Assembly (NCBI GenBank): GCA_963971305.1
Contig: OZ020308.1
Coordinates: forward strand, 16,463,092-16,527,091
Source of the DNA: Arcuatula senhousia
Taxonomy: Eukaryota > Mollusca > Bivalvia > Mytilida > Mytilidae
Reading direction: 5' to 3'
DNA length: 64,000 nucleotides
Part shown: in pieces, positions 11,500 to 22,336 of the stretch
Layout of the letters: each line of letters starts with the position of its first letter
How positions within the stretch are numbered: the first letter of the stretch is position 1
Notes under the pieces: model-generated
What the model was told of the DNA's origin: nothing
The model's database searches: none
The model's input: the letters and a program-made list of their open reading frames with translations, nothing else
Made by a program: the position numbers and the translations under genes

Positions 11500-14400
11500 C
11501 TGCAAAAAGAAAAGATATTCTTCAACAACATTAAAAATATCAAATATTACACGAACTACTAAATTGTACTTTATATCATATACCAAGTTTGATAAAAATC
11601 TGTTGAGCAGATACAGATGAGTTGAGCTGAATTGAGTTGATGAACAGGCATGCATTACAAAAATGAACAAACATGTCACCTGGTAGACTGTCAGATAGAA
11701 CATTTATTATATGTTTATTTAAATGGTATAATTTTTGATGCAATGTTTTGCCCTTGTTCTGTTGTTATGCTTACCGTCAAACATTTTAAAACATAAAGCA
11801 GTGTTATGAAAATTGAATTTCACGGTAAAATTTGATTTCTGAACATATAATACACGTAAAATATGATTAATGACAATACTGCCAACATCACAGAAAAGTT
11901 TATAATATTTTTGAGCGTAGAAGTCTCTACCTTTATGTTTATCATCACTTGTCAAGGCCGTTGTACTATCTACAGGACAAGCCAAGGTCGTTGTACTATC
12001 ACTAGGACAGGCCAAGGTCGTTGTACTATCTACAGGACAAACAGATGACCTTGAGGAGGTACTTTCTTCTGACCCATCATCTCCTGTTTTTTGTACCTTC
12101 TCTAACCATGAGGTTGTCTTAGCTGTAGAATTCACAATATCTGATTCTGGCTTTGTACAGAGAACCAGTTCATTGCACTTGGAAAGCTGTGGGGATTCTA
12201 CAACTGAAAGGAGGATGACACTTGACCATGTGTTTAAGCCCCAGAATAAAAAGCTTAAATCAGATGCAATCTTAAAATAAATACTTTCATACAGATCTCA
12301 TAAAGATCAAACAGTGTGAAAGTATTATTTTTTTAGTTCAAACTCGACAACATATACCTTTAATCCTATTTAATCTTGATCACATTATTGTAACTTTAAG
12401 TAAAATTCATTTCATATATGGTTCAAGATTCCTTCACATAAAAACTATAAACAAAGGCCACTCATTGAGTAGCTAGCCTAAAATTCTTAGGTCCAGTAAA
12501 AAGTGAGAAATTATGGAAGATTTGAAGATGGTGGAGGTGACCTAATTTTTGCACTAGAATAGCAGCTTAGGGAAAAAGTTTAAGCCCATGATTATTTGAC
12601 TCTGACTGAGCCTATTCATCAAAGTTGCAATAAATCTTTAATCTTGGCCCTATTTTTTAAAAGAATCAATGAGCAGCAACCACTGGTCACATTAAAGGCT
12701 GCTGGCAGTTTTTAAATGTGGATTTCTAAATAGCTGATTATTTATGTAGGTCTTGTTGGAACAATAATTCCACATCTCATTATCTTCTATTTCTTATAAA
12801 TTTACCTTCCTTGCTTTTTGAAGAAAACTTGAGAACATTAAGTTTGGCAGGAGAAATCATAGGTTTCCTGGCTGATAACCTCTCTGGAAATGGCATGGTC
12901 TTTTCTGGAGTGGTAAAGCGGGATTCAAATACACCTAAAGTAATATCAAAAGTAGTAAATAGTAACAAATAATGAAATGATATGCTTTTTCGGCTATTGC
13001 TTAATTGTTATACATGTAAAATGAACCTAACAAAGCATAACATCAAAGTTAAGTATATTTCAGATTCAGGCAATTTTGCCTATTTTTTCACTTATGGATA
13101 TTAAGCTCATATTATATGTTTACTGCTTTTAAAAGACACAAAAGTCCTCATCTGGTTGCCATATTTTATGCAGAGCTTTCTAATCATGAAAATGCTTTAT
13201 ATATACCATGATGTTTAAAGGTTCAAAGACAAATTAGGGTTTTAATTCAGATAGTAAAATATATCTGTAAAATTGTGTTTTGATAACTTGTTATCATGAG
13301 GGGGCAGATGGGTTTATTTTGTTCTCGGTTATTGGCAATTTTAATTTTTAGTGAATTGTGATTTGTTTAATTTCCTTATTTCGGGAAAGTTTTTGAACAA
13401 AGATGTCCAATACGATTGCCTGTATGTAACCAGTTAGGCTTTATGAATGAAGTGAATTTATTCTGGATGTAAGCAACTGGCAATCATCGCCTTATGTACA
13501 TTCATTAGACAAAAATATTTGCAGATTCAGATTCAGTAGTTCATTAGAGTCTCACCACATACATTCATATAAAATATGATAACATTAAAAAGATTAAACA
13601 TACAAGATAAAATGCATGAGCCATAAGTTTGCATAAGTGTCTTTTGTGTTTTACTAATCACATATAAAGTAATTCAAAAGTAATTAATTACATTACCAAA
13701 GTAATTGTAATGTAATTAATTACTTTTAAAAATTTTGGTTAATGTAATGTGTAATTTAACTGAAAAAATGTAATTTTAATTGAATTGTAATTAATTACTT
13801 TAGTATGTAATTGAACCCAGGTCTGGTTGAAATAATTTTCCGCAATCTTGAATGGACAGTGCACGTTAACCATTCTCAGCAAAATATTTTGTCCGTGATT
13901 CGTTTTTAGCATGTTTTACAATAATAAGCAGTCAATCTTTTATCCGAGAACTAAAATTTAGCCCTATTTCCATGTTTCGTTATTTGCATTTTTTATTCTT
14001 TGTGATTAGGACCCCCCCCACAGGACCCCGTATCATCTGAACTTAAATCAAACATAACTCGATCAGAAAACAAAATTTTGGCTGGTATGGATGTGATTTT
14101 TGAAAATTTTGATGCAATTAACAGATTGTTTGCTCTGAATTTCTATTCAATTAAATGAATTAAAAAAAAAAACTATAAGAAATGCTTTGGCCTTTTTTAA
14201 ATTTTATTCAATTAAGATGCTTTAGTCAATTAAGTGGAATCGTCTGTTCAAAAAAGTTTCACTTATGTTATAACATAAATACCGGGTATTTTTCTTCTTC
14301 TAGTTGGGGTTCCAAAAGAGAATGCATCTAGACCCGACACGGTATCTTCAAAACTTCTAAAGCTTGTAGAGACATCAGCTGCCGAGTTGTTTGATGTTGA

Positions 14401-17400
14401 GTTTTTCAAACTTTCTGTATTGGTTGAAGAAACATGACTAGAATTAAGGGGACTTCTGAAAATTTAAATAATATATTTGATTTATTATTGTGGTTTCATT
14501 ATCATTCATGGGGTATCAATTTCGTTGATTACATGGGTGGCATTGACCCACAAAATCTGATACCCCATGAAAAGAAAATTTAACATTGAACTGTATGCTG
14601 CAGACTTCAGAACCAAAAAAATTAGAATCCACGAACTGATCCTTTTTCATCAATACAGGAAAATTGGTACCGATGAAAACAAATGAATCCACAGTGCATT
14701 AATATCTTTATATTACTGTTAAATACATGTAGCTTCTGTAACAGAATGAATTCACAAATAAAAAAGAATTTGATAAACAACATACAGTGGTTTCATTATT
14801 ATTTGTGGGGTATCAATTTTCGTGGTTTTCGTTGGTGGCGTTGACCAGCGAAATTTGATACCCCACGAAAAGAAAATTTAACATTGATCTGTATGCTGTA
14901 GACTTTAAAACCATGAATTTAAAAATCCACGAACTTATCAATTTTTATTAAACCACTAAAATTGGTACTCATGAAAATAAATGAATCCACAGTACCTGTA
15001 TTCCCAATTATTAACAATTGAATATTTCTTTATAAATATGTTAAGAAAAATTGTATTTAGACTTAGCAAAATGATACTTTCAGCCATAACTTTACATAGC
15101 ATCATTTAATAATGAAATATAACAGTTTTACCTTTTTATTTTTATCCTTCTTTTTACAATATCTGTACGTCTGAGCATTACTGAGCAGGACAGGAACACA
15201 AGGGTCACGATACACAAACACAAATCAATATTAGGGCTTGACCACCGTGTATAGACAAACTTCAATAGATATATAACAATCCAGGAAAATATTGAAATAT
15301 CTACTAAATATAACCTGAAAATAGAAATTTCATGATATTCATGTCATGGAGAAAAAACAACCACCGCTGGTCATATTGAAGGCTGCTGGCTGTTTTCCAT
15401 TGTGGATTTTTTAAATTGTCGTTTATATTGTAGGTTGTTTCATATGTACTTATTCCACGTCCCATTATCTTCTATGTAATGAATATTACTATATTTCTAT
15501 ATTCATTCTGAAAAACGAAAATATAAAATCGAAATAAAAAACAATATAGTTACCAAATTTTTTGACCTACTGTAAAAGGGGAACTTTTCGCGAGGGGTTT
15601 ATTTTTGCTAATTTCGCTATCATAACAAATTCGTGAAAATATCCCCTCACATAAATTATATTTAGAAGGACCCAATTTTCCATGATTTAATAAAATGCGA
15701 AATTAAAACATCGCGAATGCATTAAGGTACTGATAACACGAAATTTAAACCACGCAAAGTTATCCCCTTTTACAGTACTCATTTTTTCAATTAAGACTGA
15801 CTAACCTGAGTCCTTTTGATACTAGAATTATCTTTGATATGATATCAGTACAACATCCAACTATGTAAATCACTGTTAATGTGTGATGATCAAAGCATAT
15901 CCATGGCAATTGTTTATAGATTTGAAGCTCTGGTTCAATATCTAGGACATTCTGTATACTTAAGCCAAGCAAACATAAAATTGATGAGAGCTCAAATATC
16001 TTGTGGCTGTTTTGTTTCTGAAATGAAAATACAGTCTTATGTTTATACTGAATACAAACATGACATATAGACATATGTTTAAATGAGAGGGATTAGTTAA
16101 AACAAGGAAGAGTTAAGCCTCCATTAATCATTCTTTATTACAATATACATATACTTTGTACACATAAATGTATCAATCTTACAAATTTGCAAACATGGTG
16201 ACAACCTCCCAGATAAGACCACTTCCATTGTAAGGCCACTTTGGTCTGGTAACAAGGGTGGCCTTATAAAGGGGGGACTACTGTATTAAAAGTACTGAAT
16301 TTTTTTTTTTATTCAAAAGCAGTTTCACCATGCAATTGAATTTTCTTTTTATAATAAATGTATTCATATAATCCTTTATGTGAATGTTTATATTTTCTCT
16401 ATTTAAGTTCAAGTTCTAGTTTTATTCTCACTATTCAAATAATATAAATTCAGAAATAGTCCTGTTGAATTTTATTTTATTTTATTTATTGAGTAGTGGG
16501 TAAGAAATTAAATCCAAGAATATTAAAATTGAAGCGAGGATTTCAAAACAATTAATCATTCCTCAAAAAATGTGTGTCACTTCTAACTCAGATATTGTTC
16601 TAAACTATAAAATTAACTCCCCACAAAAGTAAATGACAGTTATTTCACAGAAAGTCTGTTTCATGGATCTGCATTTGTACATGTTTACTGTTATCTGTTA
16701 ATGGAATATTTACCATTTTGTTCATTACTGATTTAGATGAAATGAAAGGACTTTGACTGATGTTTGGACTTTGGATGTAGATTCCCCAAGTATTATCAAG
16801 CTGAAAGTCTTGACCACATGACCTGAGTTTCTGTAGCAACAAGGAGTCTTGTTTTTGTAGTTCCTGAGTGACGGTTGATTGACAATCCATACAGAGATCG
16901 TACCATTTCTCCAAACGCTTGGCATAAATCTCTATCTCTTGGTCATAATTAGCCTGTAAAAGGGACATCAAATAAAGAAAACCCTAAATGCATAGCAAAT
17001 TTGAATACTTCATCCAAAATCAGAAAAAAAATGATAATATTTGGTTGCAGTTATTCATGTTATGTCTACTTTATCCAGGTATTTTTAAGTATGACTGTGT
17101 CTGTGATAAGAACCTTCAAGAATTTTATGGCATCATGTCTAAATATTAAAAATCAACAGTTCAAATATTTTTTGAGAATTTCATAATAATAGAAAATAAT
17201 GAGATGTGGAATAAGTGTACATAACACAGCCCACAATAAAGCGACAATTCAGAACAAGAGTTAACACTAAAGTATGTCTCGCCTGCCGGCACCATCAGAA
17301 ACAATGATTCTTTCTTACTTCCACTTTATTTTGAATTTATATGGATTTTCAGTTTCTGAGATCAAAAGATGTTTATAGAACTTAAGCATTGCAAATATAT

Positions 17401-20400
17401 GCAATAAAAATAATCAAAGTCACTCAACCGTAAAATCAAGGTCAAGGTCAAAAGACGAGGATGCAACTGTACTAAGCTACAACTGGGGCATATGCATACT
17501 AAGTTTCATTAACCTAGGACCTATAGTTCTTGAGATATGGAGATGCTCGCAAAACTTTTCCATTGCTATAAAATGTATTGAAAATTGTCAAAGTCACTCA
17601 ACTGAAAAATCAAGGTCAAGGTCAAAAGATGGGGATGCAACTGTGCTAAGCTACTACTGGGGCATATGCATACCAAGTTTCATCAACCTAGGACCTATAG
17701 TTCTTGAGATATGGAGGTGCTCGCAAAACTTTTCCATTGCTATTATATGTATTGAAAATTGTCAAAGTCACTCAACTCGAAATTTAAGGTCAAGGTCAAA
17801 AGATGAGGATGCAACTGTACTAAGCTACTACTGGGGCATATGCATACCAAGTTTCATCAACCTAGGATCTATAGTTCTTGAGATATGGAGGTGCTCGCAA
17901 AACTTTTCCATTGCTATTATATGTATTGAAAATTGTCAAAGTCACTCAACCGGAAAATCAAGGTCAAGGTCAAAAGATGGGGATGCAACTGTGCTAAGCT
18001 ACTACTGGGGCATATGCATACCAAGTTTCATCAACCCAGGACCTATAGTTCTTGAGATATGGAGGTGCTCATAAAACTTTTCCAAAAAGTTAACGCCGCC
18101 GTCGCCGCCGCCGTCGCCGCCGCCGGTAAAGTAACACCTATGTCCCGCTCTGCTTCGCAGGCGAGACAAAAACCACAATGGACAACTGCAAGCAGCCTTC
18201 AACGAGGCCAGTAGGGGCTGCTCGCAGTTCTTCAATTTACTCATAAGTCATTTCAACTCAAACAATGATCTTATTTTCTAGCTTTCTAGATTACACGTAT
18301 AAGTAAAGAAAAGCCCATTACATCTTAGCAATAGAAAATTGAAGTTGTATCTGACATATAGTCATTGTTTAATTGCATAGGACAAAAATCTTACTTAAAA
18401 CTATAACATATGAAGAGTGACCATTCTTAAGAACATACCTACCCATTCATTGGTTGATATGATCGGATGATAGCTAGGATTTTAAATGGATGTATACTAT
18501 AAATAGGGATTATATCCAAAGGGTTTTAATTTTGTTTGTCCTATTTTCTAAACTGTTTGCATGGTTTAATTTTCCTGAAATATTTGATCTCTTGTTATCA
18601 ATTAAATGAAAATGAATCTTTGAGTAGTTTAACAATGTATTTTAATGAATTTGTTGATGACGAAAATTTTCAAAAATAAACCCTTCACAAAAATCCCCCC
18701 TTTTACTGTACTACCTCATTGATTGGTTGATATTCGGCCAAAAGTTTCGTTTTTATCCGTGTGTTGGTGTTACATCTGTTACAGAGTTGGTCACCAAAGC
18801 TGAGGAACTCATCGGGCTGACATGATCCAGTACTCTTGTTCAGCACACTGTCATACATTGATGGGATAGTCTTGTTATAGTCACCGTCCTGTAACAAATA
18901 ATAATAATAAATTAATTTAGATCAAAATAAATCTGTCGACAAAAAATATTCAAGACAAACCAATCAACACCTGATTCCTAAGAGATAATGCTTTTTTACA
19001 ACCCTTTACACACTGAAAGCATAAAATGTAAATACCAAATAATTGTGTTTTTTCCAGTGTGGGAAATTTCTTATTTTTTGTTGGGAAAAGGGGGATTTTA
19101 TTTTCACTTAATATTTTTTTTCCTAAATCTTATAACACTTTATATTAACAAGTAATACTTTGCATGGTATATTTTTCACAAACCGGTGTTGGTCATGAAT
19201 ATAGCAAAAACTAAATCACAGCACAAAACAAAACACTTATTCAGTATTTTGTCTGTGAGGCCTTACCTTTGTGAAACCATTGTACTGTTCACAAGAGGGA
19301 CAGTCCCAACAGTTTGCATCTATGTAAGGTACTTTAGACACATGATGACAAAACCAACATGTTACTTTCACATGGATTTTATGTCTGAAAACATAAATCG
19401 ATAAAGTAATAGAAAAATACATCTAAGTATTTTACATGTACATGTTATATTTTTACAGCTAGTCCAGCTTTGCTCTGAAATAACACAGAAAATATTATCA
19501 CATGACCTTATTGGAAACTAAAAAAAAAATATTATTCAATCTTCAATTGCTTTTAAGGCTATATGTCTTTCCTATATAAAAGCATACTAGTGATAATCAT
19601 GATAATACTTAATGCCAGCAGAGACTACAGTCTACTTGTCACAATGAAGGTTGCAGGCTGTTTTTAATGCCAAAAAAAAATCAAAACCAAACAGGGTGGA
19701 TCAAGAAATTTTCGAAAGGGGGGGGGGTTCCACATACTGGGTTCTGTGGGGCAAAAGGGGGGAGGTCCAGACTAATTTTGCTGAAAATATAACACAAAAA
19801 ATTAAAATTTTCGGAGGAAAGGGGGGTTTCGACCCCTGAAACCCCCCCCCCTCTGGATCTGCCACTGCCAAAATTTAGGAATATCTTTTTAGAAAATCGA
19901 AAAAATAAACAATAAGATACTATAATTATTCTTAATTTCATCTAAATATATTAAGAAATAAAGTCAAAAGAGCATTTAAATTTAAAAATGGGTTAGAGCA
20001 ATGGCTTCAAAATCAAAGCGCTAAAGCGTTTAAGGGCAAGCGAAATATATAAGAACTATAATAGATTTATTCTCTGTTATAGTATATTGTTCAAAATGTT
20101 TGTGAAATAATTTTGGTGAGAAAACAAAGGATGGTCGTGCAGATGCTCTCAACATTGCTCAAAGTTAAATGGTTGAAACACCCCTTCAACAATAAAAATG
20201 GAGATTTATAACAGTGTGTATCATTTTAACGAATATTGAATAATTATATAGAAAATAAAGCATTTTTTCCAGTCTGGATACAGGAAGATCACTAAAAAAA
20301 AAACGCGATAATCATCACTACTCTGGATCTGGATCAATACTGTGATGGGTCTGTTAAGACATAGTCGCACAACAGGTTAAAAGCCAACGGTGTATGGCGG

Positions 20401-20578
20401 AAGGCACTATTTACAAGTCTATAGACTCCATAAGCATAAGGCTTCGCTGCGCTCGCCAAAAATGTTGGTGCTTGAAAATTAGCTACCTTGTATATCTATA
20501 CAGAAGATACAAAACAAAAATTGCAAAAAGAAATGTCCAAAAAGACAAAAACAGGTAAAGTAGTAACTCAAGATCCAT
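11405..20578 (-). CDS. TMEM201: TMEM201 / SAMP1 (Ima1 family) inner nuclear membrane protein, complete 10-exon gene
   Basis: CDS exons in transcript order: 20578-20487, 19384-19267, 18888-18715, 16953-16714, 16017-15806, 15314-15132, 14455-14283, 12934-12806, 12203-11931, 11499-11405. All introns are GT-AG, phases match throughout, and the total is 1689 nt (562 residues plus TGA). Seen: an N-terminal hydrophobic segment (about residues 4-28); an Ima1 N-terminal domain with cysteine pairs C40/C43, C59/C62, C106/C109 and C149/C152, including CWFC and NCWDCPSCEQYNGF; membrane segments near 215-233, 255-274, 282-300 and 309-326; a Ser-rich nucleoplasm-like stretch with RKPMISPAKLN; and a final membrane segment near 540-560. 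Known of the family: vertebrate SAMP1/NET5 and yeast Ima1 sit in the inner nuclear membrane and contact LINC-complex and lamin partners. The order of landmarks, down to the short C-terminal membrane exon, matches vertebrate TMEM201. The introns carry many repeats but no exon is broken. Confidence 0.93.
11931..12203 (-). CDS. TMEM201: TMEM201 exon 9 (acidic/Ser-rich with a three-unit repeat)
   Basis: Acceptor CTCCTTTCAG, donor ATAAAG|GTAGAG, phase 1 in and out. Residues 496-525 are three 10-residue units of the form CPxDSTTxLx (DNA 11950-12039). Vertebrate TMEM201 has one comparable CVVDTTT block near the same place, so this looks like a local expansion. Confidence 0.9.
12670..12795 (-). repeat. 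Short interspersed repeat S (about 170 bp), diverged copy in TMEM201 intron 8
   Basis: Contains CCACATCTCATTATCTTCTAT and GGCTGCTGGC, matching the cleanest copy at 41368-41530. Confidence 0.55.
12806..12934 (-). CDS. TMEM201: TMEM201 exon 8 (ISPAKLN motif)
   Basis: Acceptor TTACTTTAG, donor GGAAG|GTAAAT, phase 1 in and out. The sequence RKPMISPAKLN (residues 420-430) matches the short RRPLISPARLN block of vertebrate TMEM201. Confidence 0.9.
13668..13815. repeat. Foldback AT-rich repeat (TAATTACATT motifs)
   Basis: Inverted runs of GTAATTAATTAC and AATTACATT that can fold on themselves; in TMEM201 intron 7. Confidence 0.5.
14283..14455 (-). CDS. TMEM201: TMEM201 exon 7 (Ser/Asn-rich linker)
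   Basis: Acceptor AAATTTTCAG, donor ATACCCG|GTATTT, phase 2 in and phase 1 out. Encodes a low-complexity polar segment (about residues 341-397). The donor is the only one that joins exon 8 in frame. Confidence 0.85.
14488..14699 (+). mobile_element. MITE-like repeat, copy 1 (TMEM201 intron 6)
   Basis: Begins GTGGTTTCATTATCATTCAT and ends AAATGAATCCACAGT, giving imperfect terminal inverted repeats. A second copy in the same orientation follows at 14787-14999. Confidence 0.6.
14787..14999 (+). mobile_element. MITE-like repeat, copy 2 (TMEM201 intron 6)
   Basis: About 80-90% alike by eye to 14488-14699, with the same ends and the inner GGGGTATCAATTT/GATACCCCA inverted pair. Confidence 0.6.
15132..15314 (-). 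CDS. TMEM201: TMEM201 exon 6 (two membrane segments)
   Basis: Acceptor TCTATTTTCAG, donor AAAAAG|GTAAAA, phase 2 in and out. Encodes hydrophobic segments near residues 282-300 and 309-326, followed by a basic stretch (KRRIKIK) expected at the membrane boundary. Confidence 0.9.
15352..15483 (-). repeat. Short interspersed repeat S, copy in TMEM201 intron 5
   Basis: Contains AACCACCGCTGGTCATATTG and CCACGTCCCATTATCTTCTA. The A-tract that is interrupted in two other copies is intact here. Confidence 0.6.
15569..15777 (+). mobile_element. MITE with CTGTAAAAGGGG terminal inverted repeats
   Basis: Starts CTGTAAAAGGGGAAC and ends TATCCCCTTTTACAG, flanked by TA on each side, which fits a TA target duplication (Tc1/mariner-like). 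In TMEM201 intron 5. Confidence 0.65.
15806..16017 (-). CDS. TMEM201: TMEM201 exon 5 (two membrane segments)
   Basis: Acceptor TTCATTTCAG, donor ACTCAG|GTTAGT, ending in phase 2. Encodes two hydrophobic segments (about residues 215-233 and 255-274) separated by a polar loop, as in the TMEM201 membrane core. Confidence 0.9.
16714..16953 (-). CDS. TMEM201: TMEM201 exon 4 (LCMDCQ pair)
   Basis: Acceptor CCCTTTTACAG, donor AAAATG|GTAAAT; 80 codons in phase 0. Contains YDQEIEIYAKRLEKWYDLCMDC, equivalent to the vertebrate segment ending LCRPCQ. The C149/C152 pair completes the four CxxC pairs. Confidence 0.92.
17197..18245 (+). repeat. Repeat S split by insertion of a family B element
   Basis: Left half of S ends GCGACAATTCAGA (about 17257) and the right half resumes AAAACCACAATGGACAAC (about 18170). 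In intact copies these are contiguous across an A5 tract. Confidence 0.8.
17258..18171 (+). mobile_element. Tandem-core element, family B, copy 2 (TMEM201 intron 3)
   Basis: 5' AACAAGAGTTAACACT, then GTCTCGCCTG. Four or so units of about 175 bp. A GCCGCCGTC microsatellite (18094-18126), then 3' GCAGGCGAGACAAAA. Nested in repeat S. Confidence 0.8.
18715..18888 (-). CDS. TMEM201: TMEM201 exon 3 (GDYNK and LCNRC)
   Basis: Acceptor TTTGTTACAG, donor AATGAG|GTAGTA; 58 codons in phase 0. Starts DGDYNKTIP, which matches the NGDYNKPIP stretch after the zinc motif in vertebrates. It contains the C106/C109 pair. Confidence 0.93.
19267..19384 (-). CDS. TMEM201: TMEM201 exon 2 (CWFC / CWDCPSC zinc motifs)
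   Basis: Acceptor TGTTTTCAG, donor CACAAAG|GTAAGG. Encodes residues 31-70, including C40, C43, C56, C59 and C62 and the strongly conserved CEQYNGF. This is the most diagnostic exon of the Ima1 N-terminal domain. Confidence 0.95.
19690..19868. repeat. G/C-run repeat fragment in TMEM201 intron 1-2 region
   Basis: GGTGGATCAAGAAATTTTCG with a long G run at one side and a C run plus CTCTGGATCTGCC at the other; weak inverted ends. Lies between exons 2 and 3 boundaries' upstream side, in intron 1. Confidence 0.4.
20010..20462 (+). mobile_element. Repeat family H, copy A, in TMEM201 intron 1
   Basis: Starts AATCAAAGCGCTAAAGCG and GGGCAAGCGAAAT; ends GGCTTCGCTGCGCTCGCC. Its 3' end is 25 bases from the exon 1 donor site. 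An inverted copy lies at 30418-31205. Confidence 0.65.
20487..20578 (-). CDS. TMEM201: TMEM201 exon 1 (start codon and first membrane segment)
   Basis: ATG at 20578-20576 begins a run of Leu/Phe/Val that ends YLLYRYT plus the first two bases of an Arg codon. The donor ACAAG|GTAGCT follows, and the split codon is completed by the first base of exon 2. I chose this start because it is the only upstream open segment with the right phase and a hydrophobic N-terminus like the vertebrate protein. Confidence 0.88.
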
Positions 20579-20591
20579 AGCCTTGCCGCGG

Positions 20592-20599
20592 CGGAAGTG
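20592..20599 (+). promoter_or_regulatory. ETS-type site next to the TMEM201 start
   Basis: CGGAAGTG, a canonical ETS/GABP core, lies 14-21 bases upstream of the TMEM201 ATG in a small GC-rich island (CCGCCGCGGC) inside AT-rich DNA. ETS sites this close to starts are common in housekeeping promoters. Inference from sequence only. Confidence 0.35.
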
Positions 20600-20639
20600 A
20601 CTGTAGGAATGAAAAATCGAGATCGTTTACTGGTAAGAT

Positions 20640-21783
20640 CCGGACCAAAAAGTCAAATGTTACAGAGTGATGGAATTTCATGACATTTGAAAGCTGAGAC
20701 AATAATTAAAGAGATTGGTCTCTATGATAAATCCACACTAACAGTGTCTCCGCGCTAATCTGTAATTTTAGATTCGGCCTGTTGAAAATAGGCACTTGCA
20801 TTACAAGGCGTTGAAGCGAGTAAACTTCAGTTTTCAAAATGAATCGTACATATAAAATATATACATTGTTGGAAAGAGTACATTTGACATTTTGCTGCTT
20901 TGTTTAGACTATTTTTTTTTTTCATTTTTATCACACTTTTTTCCAAAGGAACAGCTAGTTTTTCCAAATTCAAACTTAGAAATAGACCTCTTGGAAATGT
21001 CAAATCTTACCTTATAGATTCTTATTTAGTACTGTTAAATAGCAAAATGATTCGAGAATATTCAAGTGAAATTTGAAGGTAATTTGATAAATTAAGGTCA
21101 TGCAACTAATAGTTAAAATTGGTCAATTTCCTGTTTTTTATACCACTATGTCATAAAATGTAACAAGATACCCTGCATTAATCATGCTTTATCAGTAGAT
21201 AAGGCTAAATTCCTGAAAGACCCCCCTCATTAATTATCATAAACTTTTATTTAGCACCCTCTACAGTCCCGTGGTATAAATCAGTTATCCCCATCGGGCA
21301 TCCGCCCTCAGGGGAATAACTAACACTAACAGGACGCTCGCTGGCCGATAACTAGATCGATAAGGAAATTTGTTTATTGTGACAAATATCACATGTATCA
21401 GTCTGTTCGCGTGGTGTTTGATTTTTTTATTTTTCAACATCCTTCAGATTTCATTTAATTACAAACAAAATAAAAAATAAAACGTTTCGAAAATAATATC
21501 AAACAATGAACGAGAAATTCAGCTATCTAAAGATATTTTTATATTTGAATATACTGTAGAAACACCAAAGTTTAATCAAGAGGATCCTAGATCTTCACAA
21601 GAACGACACTGTTATTTTCAGCCATTTCATATGCTTTATAGGATGATTCGATTCTCTTCGATATGATTTTCTCAGTTGAAAGTCAAGAAAAATCGTGACT
21701 TTTAGAAATTCATGATTTTCTATGACTTTTCGCTATATTTTGTCATGTAAAACCGTGACAAAACAGTTTTCCATGAGTGATAC
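20640..21783. other. Upstream region of TMEM201, no gene seen
   Basis: AT-rich unique DNA. It would contain the TMEM201 promoter; no TATA-type element stands out. Confidence 0.4.
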
Positions 21784-21956
21784 CTTGGTAGAAAATGGTC
21801 GAGAAACTCAATAATAGAAGTGAGTAACGCCGAATTTGGAGATGTAGATGTCACGTGTTGTTGAATACTTTCCGGCAATACATCTTTGTTGACTTGGTTT
21901 TGTAACAAATCAGCCACATGACAAAAAGAAGTAACTAAACAGAGTTGGAATGGGAT
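21784..21956 (-). CDS. Isolated coding exon of an unidentified gene
   Basis: Minus-strand open segment with a good acceptor (TTTTTTTTCTAG at its 5' side) and a donor-like CCAAG|GTATCA at its 3' side. It spans 173 bases, phase 0 in and phase 2 out, encoding about 57 residues beginning IPFQLCLVTSFCHVADLL. If not spliced, the frame runs on to a TAG at 21720. It lies upstream of the TMEM201 start on the same strand. Composition is protein-like and there are no repeat hallmarks inside, but I do not recognise the family and found no partner exon in the window. It could be the last exon of a neighbour or a pseudogene remnant. Confidence 0.45.
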
Positions 21957-22089
21957 CTAGAAAAAAAATCACGGGAACAGACAGTTCAAACTTTTACGAA
22001 ATTGGGCAAAACTAGTGCTCACTGAAAAAAGGGGAAATGTCATGAAAAATCATCATTTTCTAAGATCATGGTTTTTCATAAGATATCAG

Positions 22090-22336
22090 ACTGGTGATCG
22101 TCTATTTGAATTTTCTGTCAACTGTGATTTAGGCAAACTATTGTTTGTGAACTGTGATCAGGGCATTGTCTGTGAACCGTTTTCGGCTAAAATAATTTAC
22201 CGTGAGCTGTGATCTCTACAGTGGCAATATTTCCTGTGAATTGCGAATTTGCGATTTGGGTAATGTTCTCAAATATTTGCTTATTTCCTGTGAACTGTGA
22301 AATCCAAATATTATTTTCCGTGAACCGTGATCAGGG
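22090..22336. repeat. Repeated GTGAACTGTGAT motifs
   Basis: Six or so irregular copies of CTGTGAACTGTGATC-like words, ending CCGTGAACCGTGATCAGGG. Probably a degraded repeat; no coding potential. Confidence 0.45.

Noticed and set aside
11719..12135. A 138-residue minus-strand open frame
   Set aside because: Its first half is TMEM201 exon 9; the rest is read-through past the donor at 11930 into the intron.
17643..18074. A 143-residue open frame with repeated YYWGICIPSFI
   Set aside because: It is a translation of the family B tandem core and repeats with the DNA unit; similar pseudo-frames occur at 1024-2048.
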